Source: DASRAJ01 sp035638255 (GTDB taxonomy: Bacteria; Bacteroidota; Bacteroidia; Chitinophagales; UBA10324). Taken from it: a stretch of DNA of 64,000 bases. The translations under genes were made by a program, and so were the position numbers. Positions 32,541 through 41,641 of this stretch are shown one piece after another (the stretch's first letter is position 1; each line of letters starts with the position of its first letter). The stretch covers positions 62,001 through 126,000 of the forward strand of contig DASRAJ010000098.1 of assembly GCA_035638255.1 (NCBI GenBank), written 5' to 3'. The notes beneath the pieces were generated by a model. It made no database searches, was not told the origin of the DNA, and saw only the letters and a program-made list of their open reading frames with translations.

Positions 32541-33794
32541 CTATTTGCAATTCATGTAAAACTGGTCGAGCATTGAATGAAACTCAATCAAATGATCGCG
32601 GTCAATGCTTACCATGTTATTGATTGTTCTGAATTCATCACTGATGTGTTTGATCTTTGAATCTGCAATCTGCGATTTCACGCTGAGCTTTTTTATAAAG
32701 TCTGCATCCATCTGTTTTGTTTGAAGCTGATAGCGGTTCCTGATGAATGTAAGAAACAACTTCATTTGTTGAAGTGCAAGCAGGCGATGATCATTCTGCA
32801 TGAAATAAAGCCGGCTGATTGTTTGAATATACTCAAGGGACGAATTGGTATTCTGTTCCAACACCGGAATCATGCGCCGGGTACGCTTGGTCCTGAACAT
32901 CATGAACAGGACGGCGATCCCGAGCAACACGTACCATGCCCATTTAAGTGAGGGCTGTGAAAGGATATAGCGCAGCGGTGATTCATTGTCCCCGTTATTG
33001 CCAGCATTGTTGGCCATAGACTGGGGAATCTTGCTGAATTCATCCCAATAAATATCTGCAGGCTGAAAGTGAGAGAAGACTTTTTCGACGTACATCAGCC
33101 GTTGCTCCTCCTTCAATTCATAGTTGGTAAACACGATGGGATCAGAGTGAAGGTAGAACGCCCCTTTGCCATAGGGAATCTTGATGAAGTTAGGATATGC
33201 CTCATTCAGAGATCCAAGCAAAATTGCGTTCTCGTCCCCCTCATGCAGGATTGAATCATTGAATACCATCCATTCATAAGATTCCTTACTCCAATTAAAA
33301 ACATATTCGAAAGGATACGCTGAATCTGCTCTCAGTTGCCAATTGGAGAAATTCATACTGGCTACACTGTCATCGTTCCGATAAAGATAATCTCTGTCAA
33401 AGTTGTAATTCTTAAGCAGCGTCACAAATAGTTGTGTTGGAAATTGATTGGCTGCGATGAATGCTTCATTGCCCTCCCTCACAAAGTCAAACAAGCGCTC
33501 CCGATCGTCGGAGGAAAGGAAAATCGAATGACCGATGAAGACATAACAGGTTTTCGAATTGTCACCGGAAGGAAGTGAAGAGGAGAGCGCTTTTTTTCCA
33601 ATCGAAAATTTCTTTCCCGGAAAATAATCATGCAACAGCGTTGAGGTGACTAAAAGATCATAAGGCTGCTTTTCATCTGCCCGGTAGAATTCATACCACA
33701 CCACCGGCGCCGTGAGTGCCCTGTACAAAAGAAAAATAAGCAGTGAAAAAACTGCCGCAATCAAAACAATCCAGGCCGTTGTACTTCCTTTCAT
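32541..33794 (-). CDS. DUF4350-domain membrane protein
   Basis: 417 aa from the ATG at 33794, which overlaps the stop of the DUF4129 gene as ATGA; this overrides a frame start at 33884. A single N-terminal helix (WIVLIAAVFSLLIFLLYRAL) is followed by a GATase1-like DUF4350 region (YVFIGHSIFLSSDDRERLFD, FVREGNEAFIAANQFPTQLF), a second helix (WAWYVLLGIAVLFMMF) and a cytoplasmic tail rich in charged helices. Function unknown; part of the MoxR cluster. Confidence 0.85.
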   Translation of the reverse strand: MKGSTTAWIVLIAAVFSLLIFLLYRALTAPVVWYEFYRADEKQPYDLLVTSTLLHDYFPGKKFSIGKKALSSSLPSGDNSKTCYVFIGHSIFLSSDDRERLFDFVREGNEAFIAANQFPTQLFVTLLKNYNFDRDYLYRNDDSVASMNFSNWQLRADSAYPFEYVFNWSKESYEWMVFNDSILHEGDENAILLGSLNEAYPNFIKIPYGKGAFYLHSDPIVFTNYELKEEQRLMYVEKVFSHFQPADIYWDEFSKIPQSMANNAGNNGDNESPLRYILSQPSLKWAWYVLLGIAVLFMMFRTKRTRRMIPVLEQNTNSSLEYIQTISRLYFMQNDHRLLALQQMKLFLTFIRNRYQLQTKQMDADFIKKLSVKSQIADSKIKHISDEFRTINNMVSIDRDHLIEFHSMLDQFYMNCK

Positions 33795-34486
33795 CGGGAT
33801 GATTTGATTCGGGTGATAAGATTTGAAAAATGCGGGTTGATATTTTGAAAACCTGCGGCGTCTATACTTCTTTCGCCGTACCAAACTGTTTCGTAAATAG
33901 TTGTTGCGCGGCGAAATGCAGGGCGATACTCTTCAACTTTCATCTCGCGCAAATAATCAGAATTGGTTTTTTCTTTTTTCCAAATGATCCAGTTTCTCTG
34001 CGAAAATTCTTTGATCACCATTAGATAATAGATGCGAACTGCTGCACGAAAATCATTTCTGCCCAGCGCTTCTTTCATCATGCGATCTAATTCCGATTCA
34101 GGTATAGCATCAGTGAAATCTTCTTCACTGAATAATTTTTCCTTATCCGCTTTTTTCCATTGGAAAATATTTACTCCCAGCTCTTTCAGCAGAAAAACAA
34201 TGAGCACAGCAAAGACGAGTGTAAAAATGATGATGATGATGAGCTGCTGAATACCGGACAGCTTATATTCTGTGGGAGCCGCGTTCTTCTTCAACTCTTT
34301 CGGCTTAGGGCGATGATCAGCGTAATCCAAACCATCCTCTGCTTTCTTCCATCTTTGGCGGTCAAGTTTCCGGACTTCTATTTTCTTTTCCCGGTATGTA
34401 CGTTGCGATGAGCCCGCATCTGCCGCACTTATATATGTCAATACCAGCAACCCAAGAAGCCATTGAACCCATGAGCGATACATCAT
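33791..34486 (-). CDS. DUF4129-domain membrane protein
   Basis: 231 aa. It has an N-terminal signal or anchor segment (VQWLLGLLVLTYISAADA), one strong membrane helix (QLIIIIIFTLVFAVLIVFLL) and the C-terminal DUF4129 domain (AVRIYYLMVIKEFSQRNWI, DYLREM and RRATTIYETVWYGERS). DUF4129 domains are often fused to transglutaminases and recur in MoxR clusters. ATGA overlaps on both sides couple it to the SpoIIM-like and DUF4350 genes. Confidence 0.86.
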   Translation of the reverse strand: MMYRSWVQWLLGLLVLTYISAADAGSSQRTYREKKIEVRKLDRQRWKKAEDGLDYADHRPKPKELKKNAAPTEYKLSGIQQLIIIIIFTLVFAVLIVFLLKELGVNIFQWKKADKEKLFSEEDFTDAIPESELDRMMKEALGRNDFRAAVRIYYLMVIKEFSQRNWIIWKKEKTNSDYLREMKVEEYRPAFRRATTIYETVWYGERSIDAAGFQNINPHFSNLITRIKSSR

Positions 34487-36309
34487 CTTCCGTTTTTAAT
34501 TCCAATAAATTGAATGCGATGTTTCAGGTGAGAGGCATCATTGATTTCTTTCAGTGAAAAATATTGAAGGGCAAAGCCAATCAATGACAATGGAAGCACG
34601 AGGTTAATGAAGAAGATAGTGAGGAAGCGCATGAAAAAAACATAAAGATGATTCATGGTATCCTCCTCGAGAATGATATTCCAGTTGATGAACTGCACGA
34701 ACAGCTTGACCATTGACGAATCCAGGAACAAAAACAAAATGAAGCTTACCAATGTAAGCATCAAAAGCAATCCCATCATGCGCAGGTAACTGCCACGAAT
34801 AAAATCATCAATAATTCCAATCGCCCTGAATGGTCCCACATTTTCCCTGATCATACAAAACAGCCAGACAGCAACAACCGGGAATAACAACGGCAAAAAA
34901 ATTCCGATGGCCAAACCGGGCAAAAACAGAATAGCATTGATGATAAAAGAAGCGAACAACGACTGCACTGCGGGTGCTAACCAATAATTTTTCAATTGGC
35001 CATTTTGCGGCTGCGGTGATTGTGTTTTCGATTTGACCATCTTCAGTGCGAGGAGTGCATTTATTGTGATAGCAATGGTATTGATGAAGAATAGTGAAAT
35101 ATACTCGTAATCGAAATAGGTACCAATCGTTAAAAACTGCGACCGCCGGAAGATTAAAATTTCACGCCATGATCCCGGATTTATTAGCCATGTGATGGTG
35201 GCACTTGCTGCTGCAATCAGAAATGCATTACGTGAGAGTGAGATGAGATTTTCACGCATGAATATGAAGACATCGCCAAAGATTTCTCCGTTCTTCCTGA
35301 TGGAGTTGGTGTCAAAATTTTGATGGCGGGATGCCGGTATTTTTATTTCCGGGAGACGTTTTGATGTTCTGCTTTTCTGAATGGGGTACCAGATAAAATA
35401 TGTGACGATCAGGAACGCCGAAGTGAGAATCACGAATAGCCGGATGAAATCGGGAACATCAGTAATTCTGGTAATAAAAGATTCAATGAAGGCTGCCATT
35501 ACAATAAGCGGAGCAATGCCCATCATGATCTTAAGCGAACGTTGCGCCGACATTTGAAGTGATTGCAACCGGGAGTACGTTCCGGGAAATACTAATCCTT
35601 TGCCCAGCACAATACCTGCTGCACCGGCAATGATGATGCATGAGATTTCAATGGTACCATGCATCCAGATGGTGAGAAATGATTCTTTGAACAATCCCCG
35701 CTCAATAAAAAAATATTGAAAAGTACCCACCATAATACCGTTGTACAACAACATGCCTATGGAACCGACAATAAAAAACAACCCGCTGATGAAGGTGAGG
35801 AATGAAACATACAGATTGTTGATGGTGATGCCAAGGAACATGTCAACGCCGTTGTGCACTTTATAAACTTTCATCGGGTCGCCGCTACGGATGTATTCTT
35901 TCGTCATCTCCACGTATTCATCGCCAAGAATGAGGCGTGCAAAATTCGGATCATGCATGCAGGAAAAAACTCCAATGGCGAATGACAAAACGAAGATCAG
36001 GAATGATAATAGAAATTCTTTACGTGACTCATACACAAGCAGCGGTAATTCTTCTTTCCAGAAATGAAGAAATTTGTTGCGATGATCCTTTTTGCTTTTG
36101 TAAATGCTGAGAAAGATCCGCTGGGCAAGATGGTTGAGATACACCCTCACAGAACGGTTCGGATAAAATGTCCGTGAGTAGGAGAGATCATCAGTCACAT
36201 GTACAAACAATTCGCTGAGCTGATCGGGGTTTTTCTTATTCTGCCGTAGTACCCCTTCCAGTTCGGACCATTTTTCTTTATTTTGTTTTATGAATCTTGT
36301 TTCTTTCAT
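34483..36309 (-). CDS. Stage II sporulation protein M-like (DUF95) membrane protein with C-terminal extension
   Basis: 608 aa with about 10-12 predicted membrane helices. The first ~320 residues are the SpoIIM/DUF95 domain, with the typical ITINNLYVSFLTFISGLFFI, GTFQYFF and LTIWMHGTIEISCIIIAGAA. The second half is a further multi-helix membrane region after residue ~370 that I cannot assign. Organisms of this type do not sporulate; in Bacteroidota this family travels with MoxR/DUF58. It is the first gene of the leftward cluster and diverges from the RDD gene across only 32 bp. Confidence 0.85.
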   Translation of the reverse strand: MKETRFIKQNKEKWSELEGVLRQNKKNPDQLSELFVHVTDDLSYSRTFYPNRSVRVYLNHLAQRIFLSIYKSKKDHRNKFLHFWKEELPLLVYESRKEFLLSFLIFVLSFAIGVFSCMHDPNFARLILGDEYVEMTKEYIRSGDPMKVYKVHNGVDMFLGITINNLYVSFLTFISGLFFIVGSIGMLLYNGIMVGTFQYFFIERGLFKESFLTIWMHGTIEISCIIIAGAAGIVLGKGLVFPGTYSRLQSLQMSAQRSLKIMMGIAPLIVMAAFIESFITRITDVPDFIRLFVILTSAFLIVTYFIWYPIQKSRTSKRLPEIKIPASRHQNFDTNSIRKNGEIFGDVFIFMRENLISLSRNAFLIAAASATITWLINPGSWREILIFRRSQFLTIGTYFDYEYISLFFINTIAITINALLALKMVKSKTQSPQPQNGQLKNYWLAPAVQSLFASFIINAILFLPGLAIGIFLPLLFPVVAVWLFCMIRENVGPFRAIGIIDDFIRGSYLRMMGLLLMLTLVSFILFLFLDSSMVKLFVQFINWNIILEEDTMNHLYVFFMRFLTIFFINLVLPLSLIGFALQYFSLKEINDASHLKHRIQFIGIKNGR

Positions 36310-36341
36310 TTGAGAAAGGGCAAGATGAGAAAAATTTCCTT

Positions 36342-37073
36342 ATGCAAACTATTGACGTTAATACTACCCAGAATGTAACCATTCAGTATGACCTTGCGTC
36401 AGTGCGCGACCGCATTATCGCTTTCATTATTGATGCAGTGATTCTATCCGTTTCCATAGCGCTTTTGTCAGCAGTCCTTAGCATTATTTTTGGCGGGCTG
36501 GCGATTTTGGGATACGTCTTGACGATTGTACTCGTATCACTATTTTTCTTTTATTCACTGGGATCAGAAATTCTGATGAACGGTCAGAGTTTTGGCAAAC
36601 GAATACTTGGATTGAAAATCGTGAAGATCACCGGTAAAGAGGCATCAATCCAGGATTATGTGATTCGCTGGGCTTTTCGCTTTATTGACATCTGGGGTTC
36701 TTCAGGTTCCATTGCGGTAATGATGATCAGTTCAAGCAACCGCAATCAGCGGCTCGGTGATTTGATGGCGAATACAGCAGTGATCAAATTAAATCCGGGG
36801 GCAGCGGTTAGTTTCCGCGAGATTCTCTCCTTTCAAACAATGGAAACATACAAGCCGGTTTATTTTGAAGCGAAGAAATTTTCAGAGCAGGATGTACTCC
36901 TGATTAAACAAACCATTGACCGGTTTAACAGGTACAAAAATCAGGCGCACAAAGAGGTAATTCAACTGCTTGCAGAAAAAATTTCAGAGGAGCTGGGGCT
37001 TGAAAAGATTCCTTCCAATCAAATTCAATTTCTTCAGACTGTTGTAAATGATTACGTGGTGCTGAGCAGGTAA
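36342..37073 (+). CDS. RDD-family membrane protein
   Basis: 243 aa from ATG 36342 (the frame extends upstream, overlapping the divergent SpoIIM-like gene, without family character). The RDD domain is clear: SVRDRIIAFIIDAVILSVSI (R-D-D motif region), NGQSFGKRILGLKIV and the later RNQRLGDLMANTAVI. Two to four membrane helices, then a cytoplasmic tail. RDD proteins are putative transporters or accessory factors and often border the DUF58/MoxR genes; here it is divergent from that cluster. Confidence 0.87.
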   Translation: MQTIDVNTTQNVTIQYDLASVRDRIIAFIIDAVILSVSIALLSAVLSIIFGGLAILGYVLTIVLVSLFFFYSLGSEILMNGQSFGKRILGLKIVKITGKEASIQDYVIRWAFRFIDIWGSSGSIAVMMISSSNRNQRLGDLMANTAVIKLNPGAAVSFREILSFQTMETYKPVYFEAKKFSEQDVLLIKQTIDRFNRYKNQAHKEVIQLLAEKISEELGLEKIPSNQIQFLQTVVNDYVVLSR

Positions 37074-37099
37074 AGCTCCCTGCTTTCAGTCTTTTAATC

Positions 37100-38689
37100 T
37101 CAGAGCACTGTATTCTTTGCCAACTTCAGTTTCCGGGGATAATCAGTGTTATAATTCAATCCCCGGCTTTCATGGCGCATCATCGAAGAACGAATAATGA
37201 GATAGCCAATGTTGATGAGGTTGCGCAACTCGCATAGTCCGGGCGAAACAACGGTGCGCTGATATAATTCTTCTGTTTCCCGGTAAATCAATTCCAATCT
37301 TTCAAAAGCTCTCTTCAACCGGAGATTTGAGCGAACAATGCCAACGTAGTTACTCATAATGTTTTGAACTTCCTGCCGCGTGAACGTGATGAGCACCATC
37401 TCTTCCGGATTATAAGTTCCTTCAGCATTCCAGTCAGGGATTTTCTCTTTGATAGAAATGGAAGAAATTTTTTTCACAGCATGCAGATAGGCGCGATGAG
37501 AAAACACAATTGCTTCGAGCAATGAGTTCGATGCAAGACGGTTTGCGCCATGAAGCCCGGTGCAGGCGCACTCGCCGCAGGCGTACAGGTTTTTGATGGA
37601 AGCTCTTCCGTGTTCATCGGTTCTAATTCCACCGCAGAGATAATGCGCGGCAGGAACAACCGGAATCATATCCTTCATGATGTCAATTCCGAGTGACAAA
37701 CATTTTTCATAGATGTTCGGAAAGTGTCCGATGAATTTTTTCTTATCGAGATGGCGGCAATCGAGATAAACACATTCATCACCGCGCTTCTTCATTTCAT
37801 TATCAATGGCACGGGCAACAATATCGCGTGGTGCAAGCGATGCGCGCTTATCATACTTGTGCATGAATTCTTTTCCGTCTCTCGTCTTAAGCACTGCGCC
37901 GAAGCCCCGAATGGCTTCAGTGATTAAGAAGGATGGATACTCATCAGGATTGTACAGAGCTGTCGGATGAAACTGGTAGAACTCCATGTTCTCTACTTTT
38001 CCTTTTGCACGATACACCATCGCAATTCCGTCTCCGGTTGCAATGACGGGATTGGTGGTGTTGCGATAGACGTGCCCTGCGCCACCGGTAGCGATCAAGG
38101 TAATGCGTGAAAGAATTTTTTCCGTTTTGTTTGTTCTTGTATTCAGAACATACACTCCGTAGCATTCGATGTTCTTCGTTCGTCGTGTTACTTCAGCACC
38201 GAGATGATGTTGGGTGATGAGATCAATCGCGAAGTAGTGAGTATGCAGTTCAATATTCGGATGCTTAGCAATCTGCTTCAGCAGGGTTCGCTCGATTTCT
38301 AAACCTGTATTGTCTTTGTGATGAAGTACGCGATGTTCCGAGTGACCGCCCTCTCTTCCCAAATCATATTCGCCCTCTTCATTCTTATCGAATTTTGCTC
38401 CCCAATCAATTACCTCCTTCACACGCTGAGGTCCTTCTTTCACTACGATCTCCACGATCTTCTTATCGCACAATCCATCACCCGCATCGAGAGTATCCGC
38501 TATGTGTTTCCGGTAAGAGTCTTCTTCAAAATCCCAAACTGCGGCAACACCACCTTGTGCATATTTCGTGTTCGATTCATCTTCGCTTGCTTTGGTGATG
38601 ATGCAAACTGTTCCATGCGCGGCCACTTTCAATGCATACGTCAATCCCGCGATGCCGGAGCCGATGATCAGGAAATCAAATTTCTTCAT
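37100..38689 (-). CDS. nadB: L-aspartate oxidase
   Basis: 529 aa from the ATG at 38689. The FAD dinucleotide-binding motif DFLIIGSGIAGLTYAL starts at residue 3. FAD-dependent L-aspartate oxidase/fumarate reductase family features follow: NTKYAQGGVAAV, GREGGHSEHRVLHHKD, YQFHPTAL and the active-site region RDIVARAID with HYLCGGIRTDEHGRAS. It makes iminoaspartate for quinolinate synthase (NadA, 49.3 kb). A degenerate promoter-like TTACTTTG ends 4 nt before the start. No partner NAD gene is adjacent. Confidence 0.95.
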   Translation of the reverse strand: MKKFDFLIIGSGIAGLTYALKVAAHGTVCIITKASEDESNTKYAQGGVAAVWDFEEDSYRKHIADTLDAGDGLCDKKIVEIVVKEGPQRVKEVIDWGAKFDKNEEGEYDLGREGGHSEHRVLHHKDNTGLEIERTLLKQIAKHPNIELHTHYFAIDLITQHHLGAEVTRRTKNIECYGVYVLNTRTNKTEKILSRITLIATGGAGHVYRNTTNPVIATGDGIAMVYRAKGKVENMEFYQFHPTALYNPDEYPSFLITEAIRGFGAVLKTRDGKEFMHKYDKRASLAPRDIVARAIDNEMKKRGDECVYLDCRHLDKKKFIGHFPNIYEKCLSLGIDIMKDMIPVVPAAHYLCGGIRTDEHGRASIKNLYACGECACTGLHGANRLASNSLLEAIVFSHRAYLHAVKKISSISIKEKIPDWNAEGTYNPEEMVLITFTRQEVQNIMSNYVGIVRSNLRLKRAFERLELIYRETEELYQRTVVSPGLCELRNLINIGYLIIRSSMMRHESRGLNYNTDYPRKLKLAKNTVL

Positions 38690-38693
38690 GAGG

Positions 38694-38701
38694 CAAAGTA
38701 A
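38694..38701 (-). promoter_or_regulatory. Degenerate -7 box of nadB (TTACTTTG), start-proximal
   Basis: The minus strand reads TTACTTTG, one mismatch from TAnnTTTG, ending exactly 4 nt before ATG 38689 as in the start-proximal promoter group. Confidence 0.3.
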
Positions 38702-38721
38702 AAGTGAATTGATCAAGCAGG

Positions 38722-39096
38722 CGTCATTGCGAGGAACGAAGGGTTGGTTCGATCGTCATTGCGAGGAACGAAGGGTTGGTTCGATCGTCATTGCGAGGAA
38801 CGAAGGGTTGGCTTCAAAGCGCAGGCGTGACGAAGCAATCCCCCAACAGAGCGGACAATTAGTTTGTGGGGATTGCTTTCCGAAAAATCGGAACAGGTCG
38901 TCGCCCTTCGCACTAATCTCTCACCTGCTCCTCGCAATGACGATTCAACGCTGACTGTGATCGTCATTGCGAGGAACGAAGGGTTGGCTTCAAAGCGCAG
39001 GCGTGACGAAGCAATCCCCCAACAGAGCGTACAATTAATTTGGGGGATTGCTTCGTCGCTCCGCACATAAATCCTGTGCTGTTCCTCGCAATGACG
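38722..39096. repeat. Cluster of GTCATTGCGAG palindromic elements with a 32-bp tandem repeat
   Basis: Two elements lie in series. The first runs from CGTCATTGCGAG at 38722 to CTCGCAATGACG at 38931-38942, the second from 38962 to 39096. The left end of the first is expanded: a 32-bp unit (38723-38754) is repeated exactly at 38755-38786 and partly again from 38787. Both carry the inner CGAAGCAATCC motif, and the first also has TTCCGAAAAATCGGAA. The cluster fills the divergent region between nadB and the GH9 gene. Confidence 0.8.
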
Positions 39097-39142
39097 ATTC
39101 AACTTTTCAACTGAACTTCGTACTGTAATAAAATTTCTTCCT

Positions 39143-41353
39143 ATGAAAAAACTTCATTTCACCTTACGAAGCTTTAACACAGTCGGGCTGTTCTTCTTCA
39201 TTTTTTATTCTTCCTTCTTAATTGCCTCCCCAACCGTCATTACCGAATTCATCAAAGTTGATCAATTCGGTTACAGAACTTCTGATCAGAAAATTGCCAT
39301 CATCGCAAATCCCCAAACAGGGTTTAATGATACAGCCCACTTCACTCCGGGCAATTCTTACCAGGTAAAAAGATGGAGTGATGATGCAATTGTTTTTTCA
39401 GGAGGCATCACCGCCTGGAATGGGGGCGCAACACATGCGCAATCGGGGGATAAAGTCTGGTGGTTTGATTTTTCTTCAGTGACTGCTGCAGATGATTACT
39501 ATATATATGATGTGACGAATGCGGTTGGCTCCTACCGTTTCACGATCAATGATTGCGTTTACGGAAATGTGATGAAGGCCGCGTTGCGTACTTATTATTA
39601 TCAGCGATGCGGCATGGCCAAGTCAACGCCATATGCTGAAGCAGGCTGGACGGATGCATCTTGCCATCAAGGCACACAACAGGATGCTGATTGCAGATTG
39701 TACAACAACACAAATTCTTCCACATCAAAAAATCTTTCCGGCGGCTGGCATGATGCAGGTGATTACAATAAGTATGTAAACTTCATATGGGAAACCCTCA
39801 CCAACCTTCTCCTTGCTTATGGACAAAATCCTACTGCATTTGGCGACAACAATAACATTCCTGAAAGCGGCAATGGCATTCCCGATTTGCTTGATGAAGT
39901 GAAATATGAACTGGACTGGTTGTTGAAGATGCAGAGCACCGATGGCTCAGTTCTGAGTATTGTAGGTGGCGGTTCAGGGAGTCCACCTTCTGCTGATGTG
40001 CAATATCGCCGCTATGGTCTTGCGACTTCTTCGGCCACTCTTACAGCATCTTCAGTATTTGCACTCGCAGCGATTGAATACAAAGCAACAGGAATTCAAT
40101 CCATGAAAACTTATGCGAAGACGCTCAAAGCAGCAGCGGTGAACGCATGGAAGTGGGCGAAAGCACATCCTCACGTTTACTTCTACAATACAGGAATTAT
40201 TGGGGCCGGGGAACAGGAGACAGATGATTATGGAAGACTTTCCCGCAAAGTTTCGGCAGCATGTTACCTGTATGCATATACTGGAGGCACTACCTACAAG
40301 ACTTTTTTCGATAACAATTACAGCCAGATTCATCTTATACAATGGTCATTCGCATATCCGTTCGAGCAACCGCAACAAGATGCGCTGCTGTATTACACAA
40401 AGCTTGTTGGCGCTACAACAACGGTGAAGAATGCAATTACAAATGCTTACACGAATTCAATGACAACCTTTGACCAGAATCTTCCCGGCTTCACGAATCA
40501 AACCGATGGTTACCGCGCTTACATGCAGGATCAGAATTACGTGTGGGGCTGCAATCAATGGAAGTGTGATCAGGGTTTGATGTTCAATAATATGAACAAG
40601 TATAATCTGGATGCCACGAATTTCACGAATTACACGAATGCTGCTTCGGGATATTTGCACGGTATGCATGGAGTGAACCCCCTAACACATGTGTACATGA
40701 GCAACATGAGTTCTTATGGTGCGGAAAACTCAGTAAAGGAATTTTACAATTCGTGGTTTCGTGACGGAAGTGCACTGTGGGATCGTGTGGGTACCTCTAC
40801 TTATGGACCCGCGCCCGGATTTGTTCCCGGTGGACCGAACCCTTCTTACAATTGGGATGGATGCTGTCCAAGTGGTTGCGGTAGTGCGGGCAATAATGCG
40901 TTGTGTTATTCGATTTCTATTTCGCCACCAACGAATCAACCAATTCAGAAATCATATAAGGACTTCAACAATGATTGGCCGATTGACTCATGGCAAGTGA
41001 CGGAGAATGCAATCTACAGTCAGTCGACGTATGTTCGGCTGCTTTCGAATTTTATGGGAAGCGGATGTCCGCAAAAGATTTCTTCACCTGCTGAAACTTC
41101 GAATGCAATTTCATTTGTGTGTTACCCAAATCCCGCGCGCTCAATATTGAATGTGCTTTTTAATGAACCGCTTGTGCACGATGCTACCATAATGTTTGTG
41201 AATGAATTGAAGCAAGAAGTTTACAACGAAATAATCCCCGGTGGAACAACGCAAACTGAGATTGATGTGAATGATTTTCCTTCAGGAATTTATATGCTGA
41301 TAGTGGTGACTGGAAATGAGGCGTGGAAGCAAAAGGTGGTGGTGGTAAAATAA
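39143..41353 (+). CDS. Secreted GH9 endoglucanase/cellulase with T9SS sorting domain
   Basis: 736 aa. Signal peptide (about 1-29), then an Ig-like CelD_N domain (IKVDQFGYRTSDQKIAII). The GH9 (alpha/alpha)6 domain follows, with catalytic aspartates in GGWHDAGDYNKYV and the acid glutamate in WQVTENAIYSQ; NGIPDLLDEVKYELDWLLKM is another GH9 landmark. The C-terminus is a type A T9SS domain (CYPNPARSILNVLF ... FPSGIYMLIVV ... KQKVVVVK). It likely cleaves beta-1,4-glucans outside the cell. No SusC/D pair or CAZyme cluster adjoins it. A copy of a CACGAA-type repeat lies in frame at 40612-40638. Confidence 0.92.
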   Translation: MKKLHFTLRSFNTVGLFFFIFYSSFLIASPTVITEFIKVDQFGYRTSDQKIAIIANPQTGFNDTAHFTPGNSYQVKRWSDDAIVFSGGITAWNGGATHAQSGDKVWWFDFSSVTAADDYYIYDVTNAVGSYRFTINDCVYGNVMKAALRTYYYQRCGMAKSTPYAEAGWTDASCHQGTQQDADCRLYNNTNSSTSKNLSGGWHDAGDYNKYVNFIWETLTNLLLAYGQNPTAFGDNNNIPESGNGIPDLLDEVKYELDWLLKMQSTDGSVLSIVGGGSGSPPSADVQYRRYGLATSSATLTASSVFALAAIEYKATGIQSMKTYAKTLKAAAVNAWKWAKAHPHVYFYNTGIIGAGEQETDDYGRLSRKVSAACYLYAYTGGTTYKTFFDNNYSQIHLIQWSFAYPFEQPQQDALLYYTKLVGATTTVKNAITNAYTNSMTTFDQNLPGFTNQTDGYRAYMQDQNYVWGCNQWKCDQGLMFNNMNKYNLDATNFTNYTNAASGYLHGMHGVNPLTHVYMSNMSSYGAENSVKEFYNSWFRDGSALWDRVGTSTYGPAPGFVPGGPNPSYNWDGCCPSGCGSAGNNALCYSISISPPTNQPIQKSYKDFNNDWPIDSWQVTENAIYSQSTYVRLLSNFMGSGCPQKISSPAETSNAISFVCYPNPARSILNVLFNEPLVHDATIMFVNELKQEVYNEIIPGGTTQTEIDVNDFPSGIYMLIVVTGNEAWKQKVVVVK
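40612..40638. repeat. Period-9 CACGAA repeat inside the GH9 coding sequence
   Basis: Three 9-mers, TGCCACGAA, TTTCACGAA and TTACACGAA, follow one another in frame (encoding part of DATNFTNYTNAA). The first 20 bp are identical to an arm of the intergenic stem-loop at 29736-29755. Confidence 0.65.
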
Positions 41354-41387
41354 AATTTATAGTCGTAGCCAAGTTGACAACAATAAG

Positions 41388-41395
41388 TAGCTTTG
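41388..41395 (+). promoter_or_regulatory. -7 promoter box of the broken antitoxin gene (TAGCTTTG)
   Basis: TAGCTTTG matches TAnnTTTG, 9 nt before ATG 41405. Confidence 0.4.
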
Positions 41396-41404
41396 AAAAT
41401 AGCA

Positions 41405-41626
41405 ATGAAAATAAAACCAATTAAAACAGAAAGAGATTACGACGCGGCCTTGAAGCGGATTGAAAAAATTTGGGGAACAAAACCGGGTACACCTGCGGGA
41501 GAGGAATTTGAAATTCTCTTTACGCTGGTTGAAGCATACGAAGAAGAACATTATCCTATTCCTCCTCCGCATCCCACTAGGCAATTATATTCCGTCTCGA
41601 ACAAATTGGGTCTTAAAGAAAGGTAA
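41405..41626 (+). pseudogene. HigA-type antitoxin, frameshifted and missing its HTH domain
   Basis: From ATG 41405 the frame gives MKIKPIKTERDYDAALKRIE, then a PGTPAGEEFEILFTLVEAYEEEH segment and YPIPPPHP, the distinctive N-terminal half of the HigA antitoxin. After HPTR the frame goes wrong; a neighbouring frame reads AIIFRLEQIG, then the original frame resumes with LGLKER and stops, a sign of compensating indels. The helix-turn-helix half normally following LKERDL is absent. No HigB toxin is visible upstream, where only about 50 bp separate it from the GH9 gene. Confidence 0.75.
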
Positions 41627-41641
41627 TGTGATGACGTTGCC

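Noticed and set aside
38723..38813. Exact 32-bp repeats that look like a small CRISPR array
   Set aside because: The units are contiguous with no spacers, are part of the GTCATTGCGAG palindromic element, and no cas genes are present.
38568..39102. Frames inside the 38.7-39.1 kb repeat cluster on both strands
   Set aside because: They are translations of the repeat arms and of antisense nadB, with repetitive, implausible protein sequence.
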